Shown in pieces: positions 1 to 7,580 of a DNA stretch of 64,000 bases. The number at the start of each line of letters is the position of its first letter. Position 1 is the stretch's first letter. The DNA comes from JBJXGE01 sp046154185 (GTDB taxonomy: Bacteria > Planctomycetota > UBA8108 > UBA1146 > JAJFFE01): assembly GCA_046154185.1 (NCBI GenBank), contig JBJXGE010000043.1:62001-126000 (forward strand). Reading direction: 5' to 3'. The notes below the pieces were generated by a model. That model had not been told where the DNA came from. It saw nothing but the letters and a program-made list of their open reading frames with translations, and made no database searches. Made by a program: the position numbers and the translations under genes.

Positions 1-111
1 GACAATAAGACGGACGCCGCCGAGAAACTCGGGATCGCGCTCAAGACGCTCTACAACAAACTCAATTCCTATAAAGAGCCGCCGGTCGACGAGTCGCGTC
101 GACCTGGCTGA
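1..111 (+). CDS. Fis-type helix-turn-helix regulator, C-terminal end (partial)
   Basis: The first 36 codons are open from the left edge and end in TGA. They contain a Fis-family helix-turn-helix (AAEKLGIALKTLYNKL) followed by a short polar tail. This helix pair is the usual DNA-binding end of NtrC-type sigma-54 activators and response regulators, so the gene to the left probably encodes one. The receiver and AAA+ domains lie outside the window, so the signal it responds to cannot be known here. It lies upstream of the type III PKS operon on the same strand and could be an activator of it, but that is only positional. Confidence 0.75.
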   Translation, partial: DNKTDAAEKLGIALKTLYNKLNSYKEPPVDESRRPG

Positions 112-441
112 ATGAATCTCGCTCGTCGCGTCAGATTGCAGAAGCTTCCACACCCGCTTGTAGTTCTTGCACGTCCCATCGGCCCCGAAACGCATTCTCG
201 CCGTCGGCTGCGGTTCGCGACCGTGCGCGACAGCATGGCCTAGAAATTGCCAATTGCCGTGCGAAAGGAACGCACCGGCGACTCAACAGCCACTTCGCCA
301 AACGAGTCGGCTGTCGCGTGACGCCCCACCCTCCGGGCGAGTCGCCGGTGGCATCCGTTGCGCGTTTCAACGACGGGTTGGCTAGCCAATTGGCTGGGAC
401 TAACCGCGAACGCCGTTCAGGAGCGCAGCGCGCGTCAAAAC
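112..441. other. Intergenic region without a supported gene
   Basis: About 330 bases between the Fis-type regulator and the PKS gene. Open frames here overlap one another and match no family I recognise. A promoter for the downstream operon is expected here, but I cannot point to a convincing -24/-12 or -35/-10 pair. Confidence 0.5.
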
Positions 442-1500
442 ATGTTGCCGACCCCACGACCAAAAATACTTGCGTGCACGAGTTGTCCGCCACGCTATCA
501 ATACGCAACAGCCGAGATTCTGCCGTACATCGAACGCTGGCTCGGCGCTCGCACCGTGAGCTTCAAGCGATTGCAGCGCATCTTCGCGGCCGCCGAGATC
601 GAGCGCCGTGGCTGCGTTTTGCCGATCGAAGAGATCTTTAGGCCGCGCAGCTTCGAGGACAAGAACAACTCGTTCGTGGAGTGCGCCCTGGAGCTCGGCG
701 CGCAAGCTTTCGCGCGCGGCCTGGCGGCGGCGAAGATCGAGGCGCAACAAATTGACTTCTTGATCACTGTGAGTTGCACGGGCTACATGATTCCGTCGCT
801 CGACGCGCACTTGATCAACCACTTTCGCATGCGCCGCGATGTACAGCGCCTCCCCGTGTTGCAGATGGGATGCGCCGGCGGCACTTCTGCGCTCATGTAC
901 GCGACCGACTATCTGCAAGCGCATCCCGACAAGAAAGTCGCGATCGTCGCAGTTGAGATGCCATCGCTGACGCTGCAACTCGGCGATCTCGACATGGCTA
1001 ATCTGGTTTCAACCGCCATCTTCGCGGATGGCGCGGCCTGCGCGATCCTAGGCCGAACCGACGAGGTTCGACCGGCGATTCTCGACAAAGCAATGTACAA
1101 CTTCCCCGATGCCACTTGGCTCATGGGTTACCAGTTGCGCAATACCGGTTTCCACATCGTGCTCGACCGCAAAGTGCCGGACGCGATCAGCGAACACTTC
1201 GAAAACATCGTGCTGCCCTTCCTCGAACGCAATCGCGTCGCTTGCGCCGACGTCGATCACTTTGTCTTCCATCCCGGTTCGATTCGGATTCTGGAACGCG
1301 CGGAATCGCTCGTGCGCGCGCAAGGCGGCGATCTCGAATTCTCAAAGTCGGTGTTGCGTGAGCACGGCAACATGTCGAGCGCCACGGTGCTCTACATTCT
1401 CGAGCGCGTGATCGCCAGCGCCGTCGCGGGTGACACTGGGCTCATGTTGGGATTTGGCCCTGGCTTCGTCGGCCAAACACTGTTGCTGCGCTGGCAGTGA
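442..1500 (+). CDS. Type III polyketide synthase (chalcone/alkylresorcinol synthase family)
   Basis: A 352-residue protein, normal for the family, from the ATG at 442; the frame is open further upstream but family similarity starts here. It condenses an acyl starter (often a fatty acyl-CoA in bacteria) with malonyl-CoA units to give resorcinols, pyrones or related phenolics. The catalytic triad is visible: Cys144 in QMGCAGGTSAL, His277 in FVFHPGS, and Asn310 in EHGNMSSATV. The GFGPG loop is near the C-terminus. It heads an operon with a flavoprotein and two methyltransferase-type genes, as seen in bacterial phenolic-lipid clusters, so a long-chain alkylresorcinol or pyrone product that is then oxidised and methylated is likely. 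Product and chain length are inference. Confidence 0.92.
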   Translation: MLPTPRPKILACTSCPPRYQYATAEILPYIERWLGARTVSFKRLQRIFAAAEIERRGCVLPIEEIFRPRSFEDKNNSFVECALELGAQAFARGLAAAKIEAQQIDFLITVSCTGYMIPSLDAHLINHFRMRRDVQRLPVLQMGCAGGTSALMYATDYLQAHPDKKVAIVAVEMPSLTLQLGDLDMANLVSTAIFADGAACAILGRTDEVRPAILDKAMYNFPDATWLMGYQLRNTGFHIVLDRKVPDAISEHFENIVLPFLERNRVACADVDHFVFHPGSIRILERAESLVRAQGGDLEFSKSVLREHGNMSSATVLYILERVIASAVAGDTGLMLGFGPGFVGQTLLLRWQ

Positions 1501-1540
1501 CTTCCGTTCCGCCTCCTACGATTCGAAAGCAGGTGATGTT

Positions 1541-2494
1541 TTGTCGCGTCTCATGAACTGGATCGGTTGGCTTGCACTCATCGGTTTCGTCGGGGCGGGT
1601 GTCGGTGCGTGGTTTCTTACGAGCCAGCGCGTGCAATTCACGATCACGACGATTGGCGCTGGCTCGCCAGCGCCGGACCCGACGCTCGCCAATGTTGAAG
1701 AGGACTTGCGCACGGTGCGCACCGATTTGGCCGCGCTCTCGGAATCGCTCGCCAAGAATTTCGAAGCGCTGGCGGACTCACTGCTGGGTCCGCACGTCGT
1801 CGCAGCGCCTCCGCCGTCGGTCGCCGATTCGGGCCGTGCTTCACCGTCGTCCGCGGCAACGGAGTCGGCGCCGGCAGTCGTCGCGGACGCCCCAGCGCCG
1901 CGCCGCTTCTTGTCGTTCCAGTTGCCTTCCAATAGTTTCGACTACACCACGGTAAACCGATTTGAAGTCGTCGCCTCGTTGTCGCGCGTGGGTTTCGACG
2001 CCAAGAGTACGCTCCATGATTTCACCGGTGTCACATCGGACGTACGAGGAAACTTCGCCCTCAGCCTCGTCGACCCGACGCGCCACGCGAGCGGCATGAT
2101 CTCGGCGGCGGCGTCGCAACTTGATACCGGCATCACCGGTCGCAATGACGCCCTGCGCGAACACCTCGCGACCCCGCAGTTCCCGGAGCTGCAGTTCGAT
2201 CTCCAAGGTCTGACGGCGACGTCCGTCGACCTCGAACGGCGCACTTTGCTCGGCAACGCGCGTGGACTCATGACGATCCGCGGCAAGACCCGAGACTTTG
2301 AGATTCCCGTGCGGCTGGCTCTCGACGAGAGCCTGCGCCTCAGCGTCGAGGGCAATGCACCGCTCAAGCTGTCCGACTATGAAGTGCCGGTGCCGAGTCA
2401 GCTCGGCCTCATCGAAATGCAGGACGAGATCAACGTGTGGATCGCGCTCAAGGCGCGGGCTGTTGGCGCACTGTCGAAAGCGGCGGCGCCGTGA
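1541..2494 (+). CDS. Membrane-anchored YceI-like domain protein
   Basis: About 317 residues if translation starts at the TTG at 1541, which has AGGTG five bases upstream; an ATG at 1553 is the alternative. One transmembrane helix lies at the N-terminus (WIGWLALIGFVGAGVGAWF), then a stretch that may be a short helix, an Ala/Ser/Pro-rich linker, and a C-terminal domain with YceI-like features (FDAKSTLHDFTGVTSDVRG near its start, a repeated pattern of beta strands, and the conserved R/G-containing FPELQFDLQGL segment). YceI proteins are lipocalin-like beta barrels that bind polyprenyl or other long lipids. Next to a lipid-making PKS, carriage of the product or precursor is plausible but unproven. 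Confidence 0.75.
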   Translation: MSRLMNWIGWLALIGFVGAGVGAWFLTSQRVQFTITTIGAGSPAPDPTLANVEEDLRTVRTDLAALSESLAKNFEALADSLLGPHVVAAPPPSVADSGRASPSSAATESAPAVVADAPAPRRFLSFQLPSNSFDYTTVNRFEVVASLSRVGFDAKSTLHDFTGVTSDVRGNFALSLVDPTRHASGMISAAASQLDTGITGRNDALREHLATPQFPELQFDLQGLTATSVDLERRTLLGNARGLMTIRGKTRDFEIPVRLALDESLRLSVEGNAPLKLSDYEVPVPSQLGLIEMQDEINVWIALKARAVGALSKAAAP

Positions 2495-2931
2495 ATGCGA
2501 CGCAACGGATGCTGGTCCAGGGCTCGATTCTGCTCCTGACGGTTGCGCCCGCCGGGTGCATTCCGTCAAACGTCATCGATGTCGAGCAGCGCGCCGTGCG
2601 ACGCGGCGCCATCGAACAAGTGTGGCGGACCGCTGAGGAATCGCACTTGCGCGGTTTCTGGGCTTCTGAATCGGTGCGCGGTCCCGGGGCCGAGACGGTG
2701 TTGCGGCTCTACTACTACTTTGCCGCCGATCAGCGGTTCACTGGGGCGGCGCTTATCACGGGTGACCGCGGCGCCGAGTTTCAGACCTTGAGCGGGTCGT
2801 GGTCGCTGGCGGACGGCCAACTCGATCTCGGCGACGGGAGCCCGGCGCTGCGCGCCGAAGCAGGTGGTCGACGTCTGCGCCTGTCGAGTGCGGATGGTGA
2901 CGCGATCTTTCAACGCGAGGAGTTGCAATGA
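2491..2931 (+). CDS. Putative small lipoprotein
   Basis: A 146-residue protein starting at the GTG at 2491, whose GTGA overlaps the stop of the YceI-like gene, so the two are probably translationally coupled. The N-terminus looks like a lipoprotein signal: a hydrophobic stretch followed by APAGC, with Cys23 as the likely lipidated residue. The rest has an N-terminal helical part and short beta-rich repeats (FQTLSGSWSLADGQLDLGDG), which recalls small lipocalin-like lipoproteins. No family is recognised. Its place between a YceI-like protein and a flavoprotein suggests a role in handling the PKS product in the envelope. Confidence 0.65.
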   Translation: MNATQRMLVQGSILLLTVAPAGCIPSNVIDVEQRAVRRGAIEQVWRTAEESHLRGFWASESVRGPGAETVLRLYYYFAADQRFTGAALITGDRGAEFQTLSGSWSLADGQLDLGDGSPALRAEAGGRRLRLSSADGDAIFQREELQ

Positions 2932-4103
2932 ACGCAATCGGCACAACCCACGATGCGGATGTGATCGTGGTCGGGGCATCCATCGCTGGCACGATCGCAT
3001 CATCGTTACTCGCTCGTTCGGGACTTCGCGTGTTGGTCGTCGACGCCGCCGCAGAGCCGCGCGACAAAGTCTGTGGTGAAGGGTTACAGCCGGCCGGTCG
3101 CCGCATTCTGGAAGAAGTCATCGGTCCCATCACGAGTTTGGCCGCCCCCTTCACGGGGTTCGACTTTCGCATGCCGAACGGCGCGCGCGTAGCTTGGGGT
3201 TTTCCCGCCGGAGCGGAAGGCGTCGGCATCGATCGCCGCGCACTGTCGGACCGCATGCGCGAACACTTGGGGACCGTGCCGAACGTGCGGTTTCTCGCCG
3301 GCACGACCGCCGTCGGGCTCGAGCGATGTGCTGATCACTACTCCGTCGGCAGCTCGCGAGCGGCATTCACCGCGCCGATTGTCATCGGCGCGGACGGCGC
3401 GCACTCGAGCATCCGCCGCGCGGCTAGCCTCGAGGTTGGACCGCCGCGCGGGCGCTGGGGTGCGCGCCGACGCTATGTGCTGTGCGGCGAGTCGCCGCGC
3501 AAAGTGCGACTCGACTTTCTGCACAAAGCGGAGATCTATTCCACGCCACTCCGGGACGGCCGCCTGTCTGTGGCGCTCCTCGGTTCCGAGAAATGGGTGC
3601 GGACGCTGCGAGATGGCGAACAATTCGATGCAGTCTTGCGCCGAGCCGGCGCGCTTCCGGCGGGCGCGGTCGCCGAAGCCGAGCCCGCTATCTACCCGCA
3701 CCGCGCGCCGCGCACGATTGCAATGGCGCGCGATGGAGTGTTCTTGGTGGGAGACGCAGCGCAGATTCTCGATCCCATCGCTGGATGCGGAATGACGCTG
3801 GCGGTCATGAGCGGAACACTCGTCGCATCAGCGGTGATCGCGCGACTCGCTGGCGACACGAGCGGCGCTGCCGAGCGCAAATACGAACGCGAGTTGCGCG
3901 CCGTGACGAGCCCCTACGCATCGCTGACGAGGTTCCTCCGTTGCATCGGTTGCAGTGCAACCGTGCGCACGATTGTCCCTGGTTTGATCCGCCGGTTCCC
4001 GGCGATCAGTGATCGCCTCGCCCGACCCGTCTTTCAAATGAGTCCACTCATCCGAGTGGCCTTGTCTTCTCCGCACCTCCATCCACCGTTGTTAGCGAGT
4101 TGA
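2928..4103 (+). CDS. FAD-dependent oxidoreductase (geranylgeranyl reductase/hydroxylase-like)
   Basis: A 391-residue flavoprotein starting at an ATGA overlap with the lipoprotein gene. The FAD-binding Rossmann motif is near the N-terminus (VIVVGASIAGTIASSLLARS). It is followed by the acidic end of beta 2 (VVDAA) and the RDKVCGEGLQP segment seen in geranylgeranyl-reductase-like and aromatic-hydroxylase-like flavoproteins. The second FAD motif is VFLVGDAAQILDPIAGCGM. Members hydroxylate phenols or reduce prenyl chains. In phenolic-lipid operons, a flavoprotein hydroxylates the alkylresorcinol to a quinol or quinone, which fits best here. Substrate is inferred from context. Confidence 0.85.
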   Translation: MNAIGTTHDADVIVVGASIAGTIASSLLARSGLRVLVVDAAAEPRDKVCGEGLQPAGRRILEEVIGPITSLAAPFTGFDFRMPNGARVAWGFPAGAEGVGIDRRALSDRMREHLGTVPNVRFLAGTTAVGLERCADHYSVGSSRAAFTAPIVIGADGAHSSIRRAASLEVGPPRGRWGARRRYVLCGESPRKVRLDFLHKAEIYSTPLRDGRLSVALLGSEKWVRTLRDGEQFDAVLRRAGALPAGAVAEAEPAIYPHRAPRTIAMARDGVFLVGDAAQILDPIAGCGMTLAVMSGTLVASAVIARLAGDTSGAAERKYERELRAVTSPYASLTRFLRCIGCSATVRTIVPGLIRRFPAISDRLARPVFQMSPLIRVALSSPHLHPPLLAS

Positions 4104-4106
4104 CTC

Positions 4107-4838
4107 ATGTCGTCCATCCCCACCGACCAGAGCCACGCCGAACCGACGATTTACGACCGCCACGCCGACGAGTGGTGGCGCACCGATAGCGGTGCGTTCC
4201 GCAGTTTGCGATCGGTGCACCGGTATCGGGAGGACCTGCTCTCGAGATGGTTGGGCAACGAAGCGGGCAGGGGCCGCGTGATCGACATCGGTTGTGGCGG
4301 TGGATTCTTCTGCGCCACGCTGAGCGCACTCGGCGCCGAGGTTATCGGCGTCGATTTGAGTGCGCCAAGCTTGCACGCCGCGCATTGCCACTTTGCGAGC
4401 GACGCGCGACGACGCCCGTCGCTCATTCAAGCCGATGCGCGACAACTGCCACTCTCGAGCGAACTCGCCAATGGCATCGTGCTCGCCGATGTGCTCGAGC
4501 ACGTGGCCGACTGGCAGCAGGTGATCACGGAAGCCGCACGACTCGTCAAAGTCGGTGGCTGGATCTACGTGAGCACGATTCACCGGACAGTGCTGGCGCA
4601 CGTCGTCGCGATATGGATCGGTGAAGGACTCGGATTCATACCACGTGGCACGCACGATTCGCGAATGTTCATTCGCCCGGACGAGCTGCGCGACTTCGGC
4701 GCGAGCGTCGGACTCTCCGTTCAGCATCTCATGGGTGAGCGGCCGCGCGTCTGGGCCAGCCTGCGCCGGCGTGCGATTCAACTCGCCGATAGCAAACACT
4801 TGGCAGTGGCGTACAGCGCCCTGCTGCGAAAACGATGA
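4107..4838 (+). CDS. SAM-dependent class I methyltransferase (UbiG-like)
   Basis: A 243-residue methyltransferase, four bases after the flavoprotein gene. The opening segment (IYDRHADEWWRTDSGAFRSL) and the SAM-binding motif VIDIGCGGGFF, followed by VIGVDLS and VLADVLEHVADWQ, resemble UbiG-type O-methyltransferases acting on hydroxylated quinone precursors. In this operon it would methylate a hydroxyl introduced by the flavoprotein on a type III PKS product. The UbiG name itself is not used because ubiquinone synthesis is not indicated by the neighbours. Confidence 0.85.
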   Translation: MSSIPTDQSHAEPTIYDRHADEWWRTDSGAFRSLRSVHRYREDLLSRWLGNEAGRGRVIDIGCGGGFFCATLSALGAEVIGVDLSAPSLHAAHCHFASDARRRPSLIQADARQLPLSSELANGIVLADVLEHVADWQQVITEAARLVKVGGWIYVSTIHRTVLAHVVAIWIGEGLGFIPRGTHDSRMFIRPDELRDFGASVGLSVQHLMGERPRVWASLRRRAIQLADSKHLAVAYSALLRKR

Positions 4839-4845
4839 GGCGAAC

Positions 4846-5577
4846 ATGCACCGCGTCGTCGCGCTCTTGCTCGGAGCACTCTGCCACGGTTCTTTTGCGC
4901 TGGGTGTCGGCGCGATGGTGATCGGACTCTATTCGGGCATGACGCACGGCTTCGGCACGTTGACCGGAGCGAGCGCGTGGATCGTCGACTTGTTGCTGGT
5001 CTGTCAGTTTCCACTCTTGCATTCGTGGATGCTGTCACAGCCGGGCCGCCGCGTCGCCTCTCAATTGGCCGGTCGCTGGGGAGGCACACTTTTCTCGACA
5101 ATCTTCGCGACGTTTGCGTCGTGGCAACTACTTGTAACTTTCTGCGCTTGGTCGCCACTCTGCGGCCCGCGCTGGACACCGAGTGGTTCGCTGTTCGTCG
5201 TGAGTTGCGTCGCCTATGCGCTGTCCTGGGTGTTGCTCGGTCAGACGATGTTGGATGCCGGCCTTGCCAGTCAAACGGGCGCGATGGGCTGGTGGGCGCT
5301 CTTCCGCGGCCGCAAACCAAAGTTCGGTCCGTTGCCGACACAGCGAACGTTCGCGTTTTGCCGCCAACCGGTCTACTTCGCCTATGCGCTGACGCTGTGG
5401 ACTGGCCCCACTTGGTCCCTCGACCGACTTGTGCTCGCCGTCGTTTGGACCGGTTACTGCGTGCTAGGTCCGTTGCGGAAGGAAGCGCGCTACGTCGGAT
5501 ACCACGGCGAGCTATTTCGCGAGTATCAGAGACGCGTGCCCTACTTCGTTCCCTGGCTTCGCCGAGCAAGCGGCTGA
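4846..5577 (+). CDS. Integral membrane methyltransferase, isoprenylcysteine carboxyl methyltransferase (ICMT)-like
   Basis: A 243-residue multi-pass membrane protein starting at ATG 4846, seven bases after the UbiG-like gene. Several hydrophobic segments are visible. The C-terminal part carries the ICMT/PEMT-like pattern: CRQPVYFAYALTLWTGP, then EARYVGYHGELFREYQRRVPYFVPW. In this superfamily these segments bind SAM. Members of this family next to type III PKS genes methylate alkylpyrones or resorcinols (the B. subtilis BpsA-BpsB pair is an example). That gives a consistent role as the last enzyme of the operon. Confidence 0.75.
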   Translation: MHRVVALLLGALCHGSFALGVGAMVIGLYSGMTHGFGTLTGASAWIVDLLLVCQFPLLHSWMLSQPGRRVASQLAGRWGGTLFSTIFATFASWQLLVTFCAWSPLCGPRWTPSGSLFVVSCVAYALSWVLLGQTMLDAGLASQTGAMGWWALFRGRKPKFGPLPTQRTFAFCRQPVYFAYALTLWTGPTWSLDRLVLAVVWTGYCVLGPLRKEARYVGYHGELFREYQRRVPYFVPWLRRASG

Positions 5578-5596
5578 GCTGAAAGTCGAATTCAGG

Positions 5597-6421
5597 TCAA
5601 CGCGCCGGCACGAGTACGTGCGCGAAAATCCGGTGCAGCACCGTGAACGATTGTGGCACGAGTGACTCCAATAGCGCCGCGTGTTCGGCGTCGAAGCGCG
5701 CGATTTCGTCGGGCGGTAGTGTCGCTCCGGTGCCGCGGCAAGCGCGGATGCGGCCACGCCAGGAGTCGCGCGTGAATGGGATCGGTTCGTCGTAGACGAA
5801 GAACCCTTTCAGATGAAAGTCACTGCGCGCCCAGGCGGGGAATGGATCGACGGCGCCGTCCCAGTCGGCGCCGGACCACGCGGGATTGAAGCGCAGCACG
5901 AGTTTCTCCATCGCGCCCGCGACGCCGTCGAGTCGCGGCAGCCAGTTGAATCCAGAGACGACGAGCACGCCCTCGCGCTTGAGGAGTCGGCGAACTTCCG
6001 CGCTCACCCGCGGCGCATCAAAATAGTGCCAACACTGGTTTGCGGTCACCGCATCGAAGCTCGCGGACAGCAAGTCCGTCGCTTCAGCGGGTGCGACGCG
6101 AAACTCGATGTCGTCTGCCTGGCTGACGAGCGACTTCGCCGCGGCTATTTGCTGCGGCGACACGTCGATCCCGACGACCTTGCACCGCCGCCGCGCAAAC
6201 TCGCGCGCCAACAAGCCGGTGCCGGTTCCTAAGTCGACGATGGCTTGTCCCGCCGTTCCGATGCCGAGCGCCGCGAGCATTTGATAGAAGCTCGCGGGCG
6301 GCCCCGGCCGATGCGTCGCGTAGTCGCTCGAGGTCCGGCCCCAATCAAAGGGAGGCTCGCGGCTGAAATCGTCGATGGTTATGTGCGTGCCTCCGTTACG
6401 AAGGGTCGGCGCCGTGGCCAC
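5597..6421 (-). CDS. SAM-dependent class I methyltransferase
   Basis: A methyltransferase of about 260-274 residues. Its conserved opening (FDWGRTSSDYATHRPGPP) and motif VDLGTGTGLLAREFARR, then KVVGIDVS and FDAVTANQCWHYFD, are typical of the family acting on small molecules. The start is unusual. No ATG precedes the conserved opening. The nearest accepted start is the GTG at 6421, inside the upstream gene and without a clear ribosome site. A strong GGAGG lies 7 bases before an ATA at 6382, where ATAA would overlap the upstream stop. The coordinates here use the GTG. The gene runs toward the PKS operon and is separated from it by 19 bases. Confidence 0.82.
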   Translation of the reverse strand: MATAPTLRNGGTHITIDDFSREPPFDWGRTSSDYATHRPGPPASFYQMLAALGIGTAGQAIVDLGTGTGLLAREFARRRCKVVGIDVSPQQIAAAKSLVSQADDIEFRVAPAEATDLLSASFDAVTANQCWHYFDAPRVSAEVRRLLKREGVLVVSGFNWLPRLDGVAGAMEKLVLRFNPAWSGADWDGAVDPFPAWARSDFHLKGFFVYDEPIPFTRDSWRGRIRACRGTGATLPPDEIARFDAEHAALLESLVPQSFTVLHRIFAHVLVPAR

Positions 6422-7329
6422 CAGCAGTTCACAGCGTCGCGGTACGCGCGATATTCGGCGCCGAGTCGACGCTCGAGATCGCGCTCTTCCCATGGTCGAA
6501 TGAGGTAGTTCCAGAATGGCGCACCGGCGAGTGCGTACGCAATCGTGAAGGGTGAACCTAAGAACACCGCGACGCTCACTCCCTGCAGGATGCCGGCCAA
6601 CGCCATTGGGTTCCGCACGAAGCGGTACGGACCACGCACGACCAGCCGACGCGCGGCATCGAACGGGAATGGCGTCCCCTCGCCGTAGCGCACCATGACG
6701 TAGCTGCTCGACAACCCCACGACACTCGCACAAGCAAAGAGCGCCACCGCAAACCAGTTCTTGACTGTGCCGCCGAACTGCCACCCTTCGAACCCAAAGT
6801 GTTGTTCGAGGCGCCAGCAAAGCCACGGGATCAGAAACAGAAAAACGCCCCAAATTACGACGATCTGCGCCGCCGTTTTGAGCGCATTGACGCGCGGACT
6901 TGGGTCGGAAGCGACGCGACCGAGTAATCCGCAGACTTCGTGCACCGAGGCATTCGGCCGCGAGCCCCACGAGATCCAGACGAGTCCGGTGAGCATCGGC
7001 AGCATCGCGGCAGCGCCGGCCCACGATTCCCCGCGACTGAAAAAAAACACACCGAGCGTGTAAAGCGTCGCGTAAGCAGCAGCCCCGGTGTGGACGAGAA
7101 GCCACCACCATCCCCACGGTTCGCGACGCCCGATGCCGACTGCGGCGACCACCGCCGTCGGCAACAACAGCCCAAGATCACCGAAAGCAAACGCGAGCAA
7201 ACTCATGTCTGGCGCGTCCGGCACGTTGAAATGGACACGCCATTGCGGATAGACGACGAGGCCCAACCACCACACGGCGATGGCGCAGCTCTCGGCGACG
7301 AGGAACGTTACCGCGGTGTTCCGCGACAT
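6379..7329 (-). CDS. Integral membrane methyltransferase, ICMT/NnrU-like
   Basis: A 316-residue membrane protein starting at ATG 7329, with AAGG about 7 bases upstream. At least six hydrophobic helices are apparent. Near the C-terminus RLVVRGPYRFVRNPMALAG and PWEERDLERRLGAEYRAYRD match the SAM-binding signature of the ICMT/phospholipid methyltransferase superfamily. It is longer than the ICMT-like gene at 4846 because of extra N-terminal helices. It overlaps the soluble methyltransferase gene downstream, so this pair repeats the soluble plus membrane methyltransferase combination of the facing PKS operon. A shared lipid target is possible. Confidence 0.78.
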   Translation of the reverse strand: MSRNTAVTFLVAESCAIAVWWLGLVVYPQWRVHFNVPDAPDMSLLAFAFGDLGLLLPTAVVAAVGIGRREPWGWWWLLVHTGAAAYATLYTLGVFFFSRGESWAGAAAMLPMLTGLVWISWGSRPNASVHEVCGLLGRVASDPSPRVNALKTAAQIVVIWGVFLFLIPWLCWRLEQHFGFEGWQFGGTVKNWFAVALFACASVVGLSSSYVMVRYGEGTPFPFDAARRLVVRGPYRFVRNPMALAGILQGVSVAVFLGSPFTIAYALAGAPFWNYLIRPWEERDLERRLGAEYRAYRDAVNCWWPRRRPFVTEART

Positions 7330-7580
7330 CAACTTGCCTTGTTGGCGAGAGGCAATACCCGTCGGCGCGTGCCACGACGTTAGTGAGCTCCTTGGTGGTT
7401 TACAAGAACCTGCGGGAAAAGCCTTGCGAGTAGGAAAAGCCCCTGCCCTTCGTTAGGATTTGCACGTTCGAGGGAATTCGCCTGGGGCTCAATAACATGC
7501 AACTGGAAGTGTGCTCGAGATCGCTGCCTGTCGATGGTCTTCGACCTGCGCGTCTTCGGGCGAGCGAGAGGATGTGTGGG

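Noticed and set aside
6422..7117. N-terminal extension of the methyltransferase frame to 7117
   Set aside because: It is the wrong frame of the ICMT-like gene and resembles no methyltransferase sequence.
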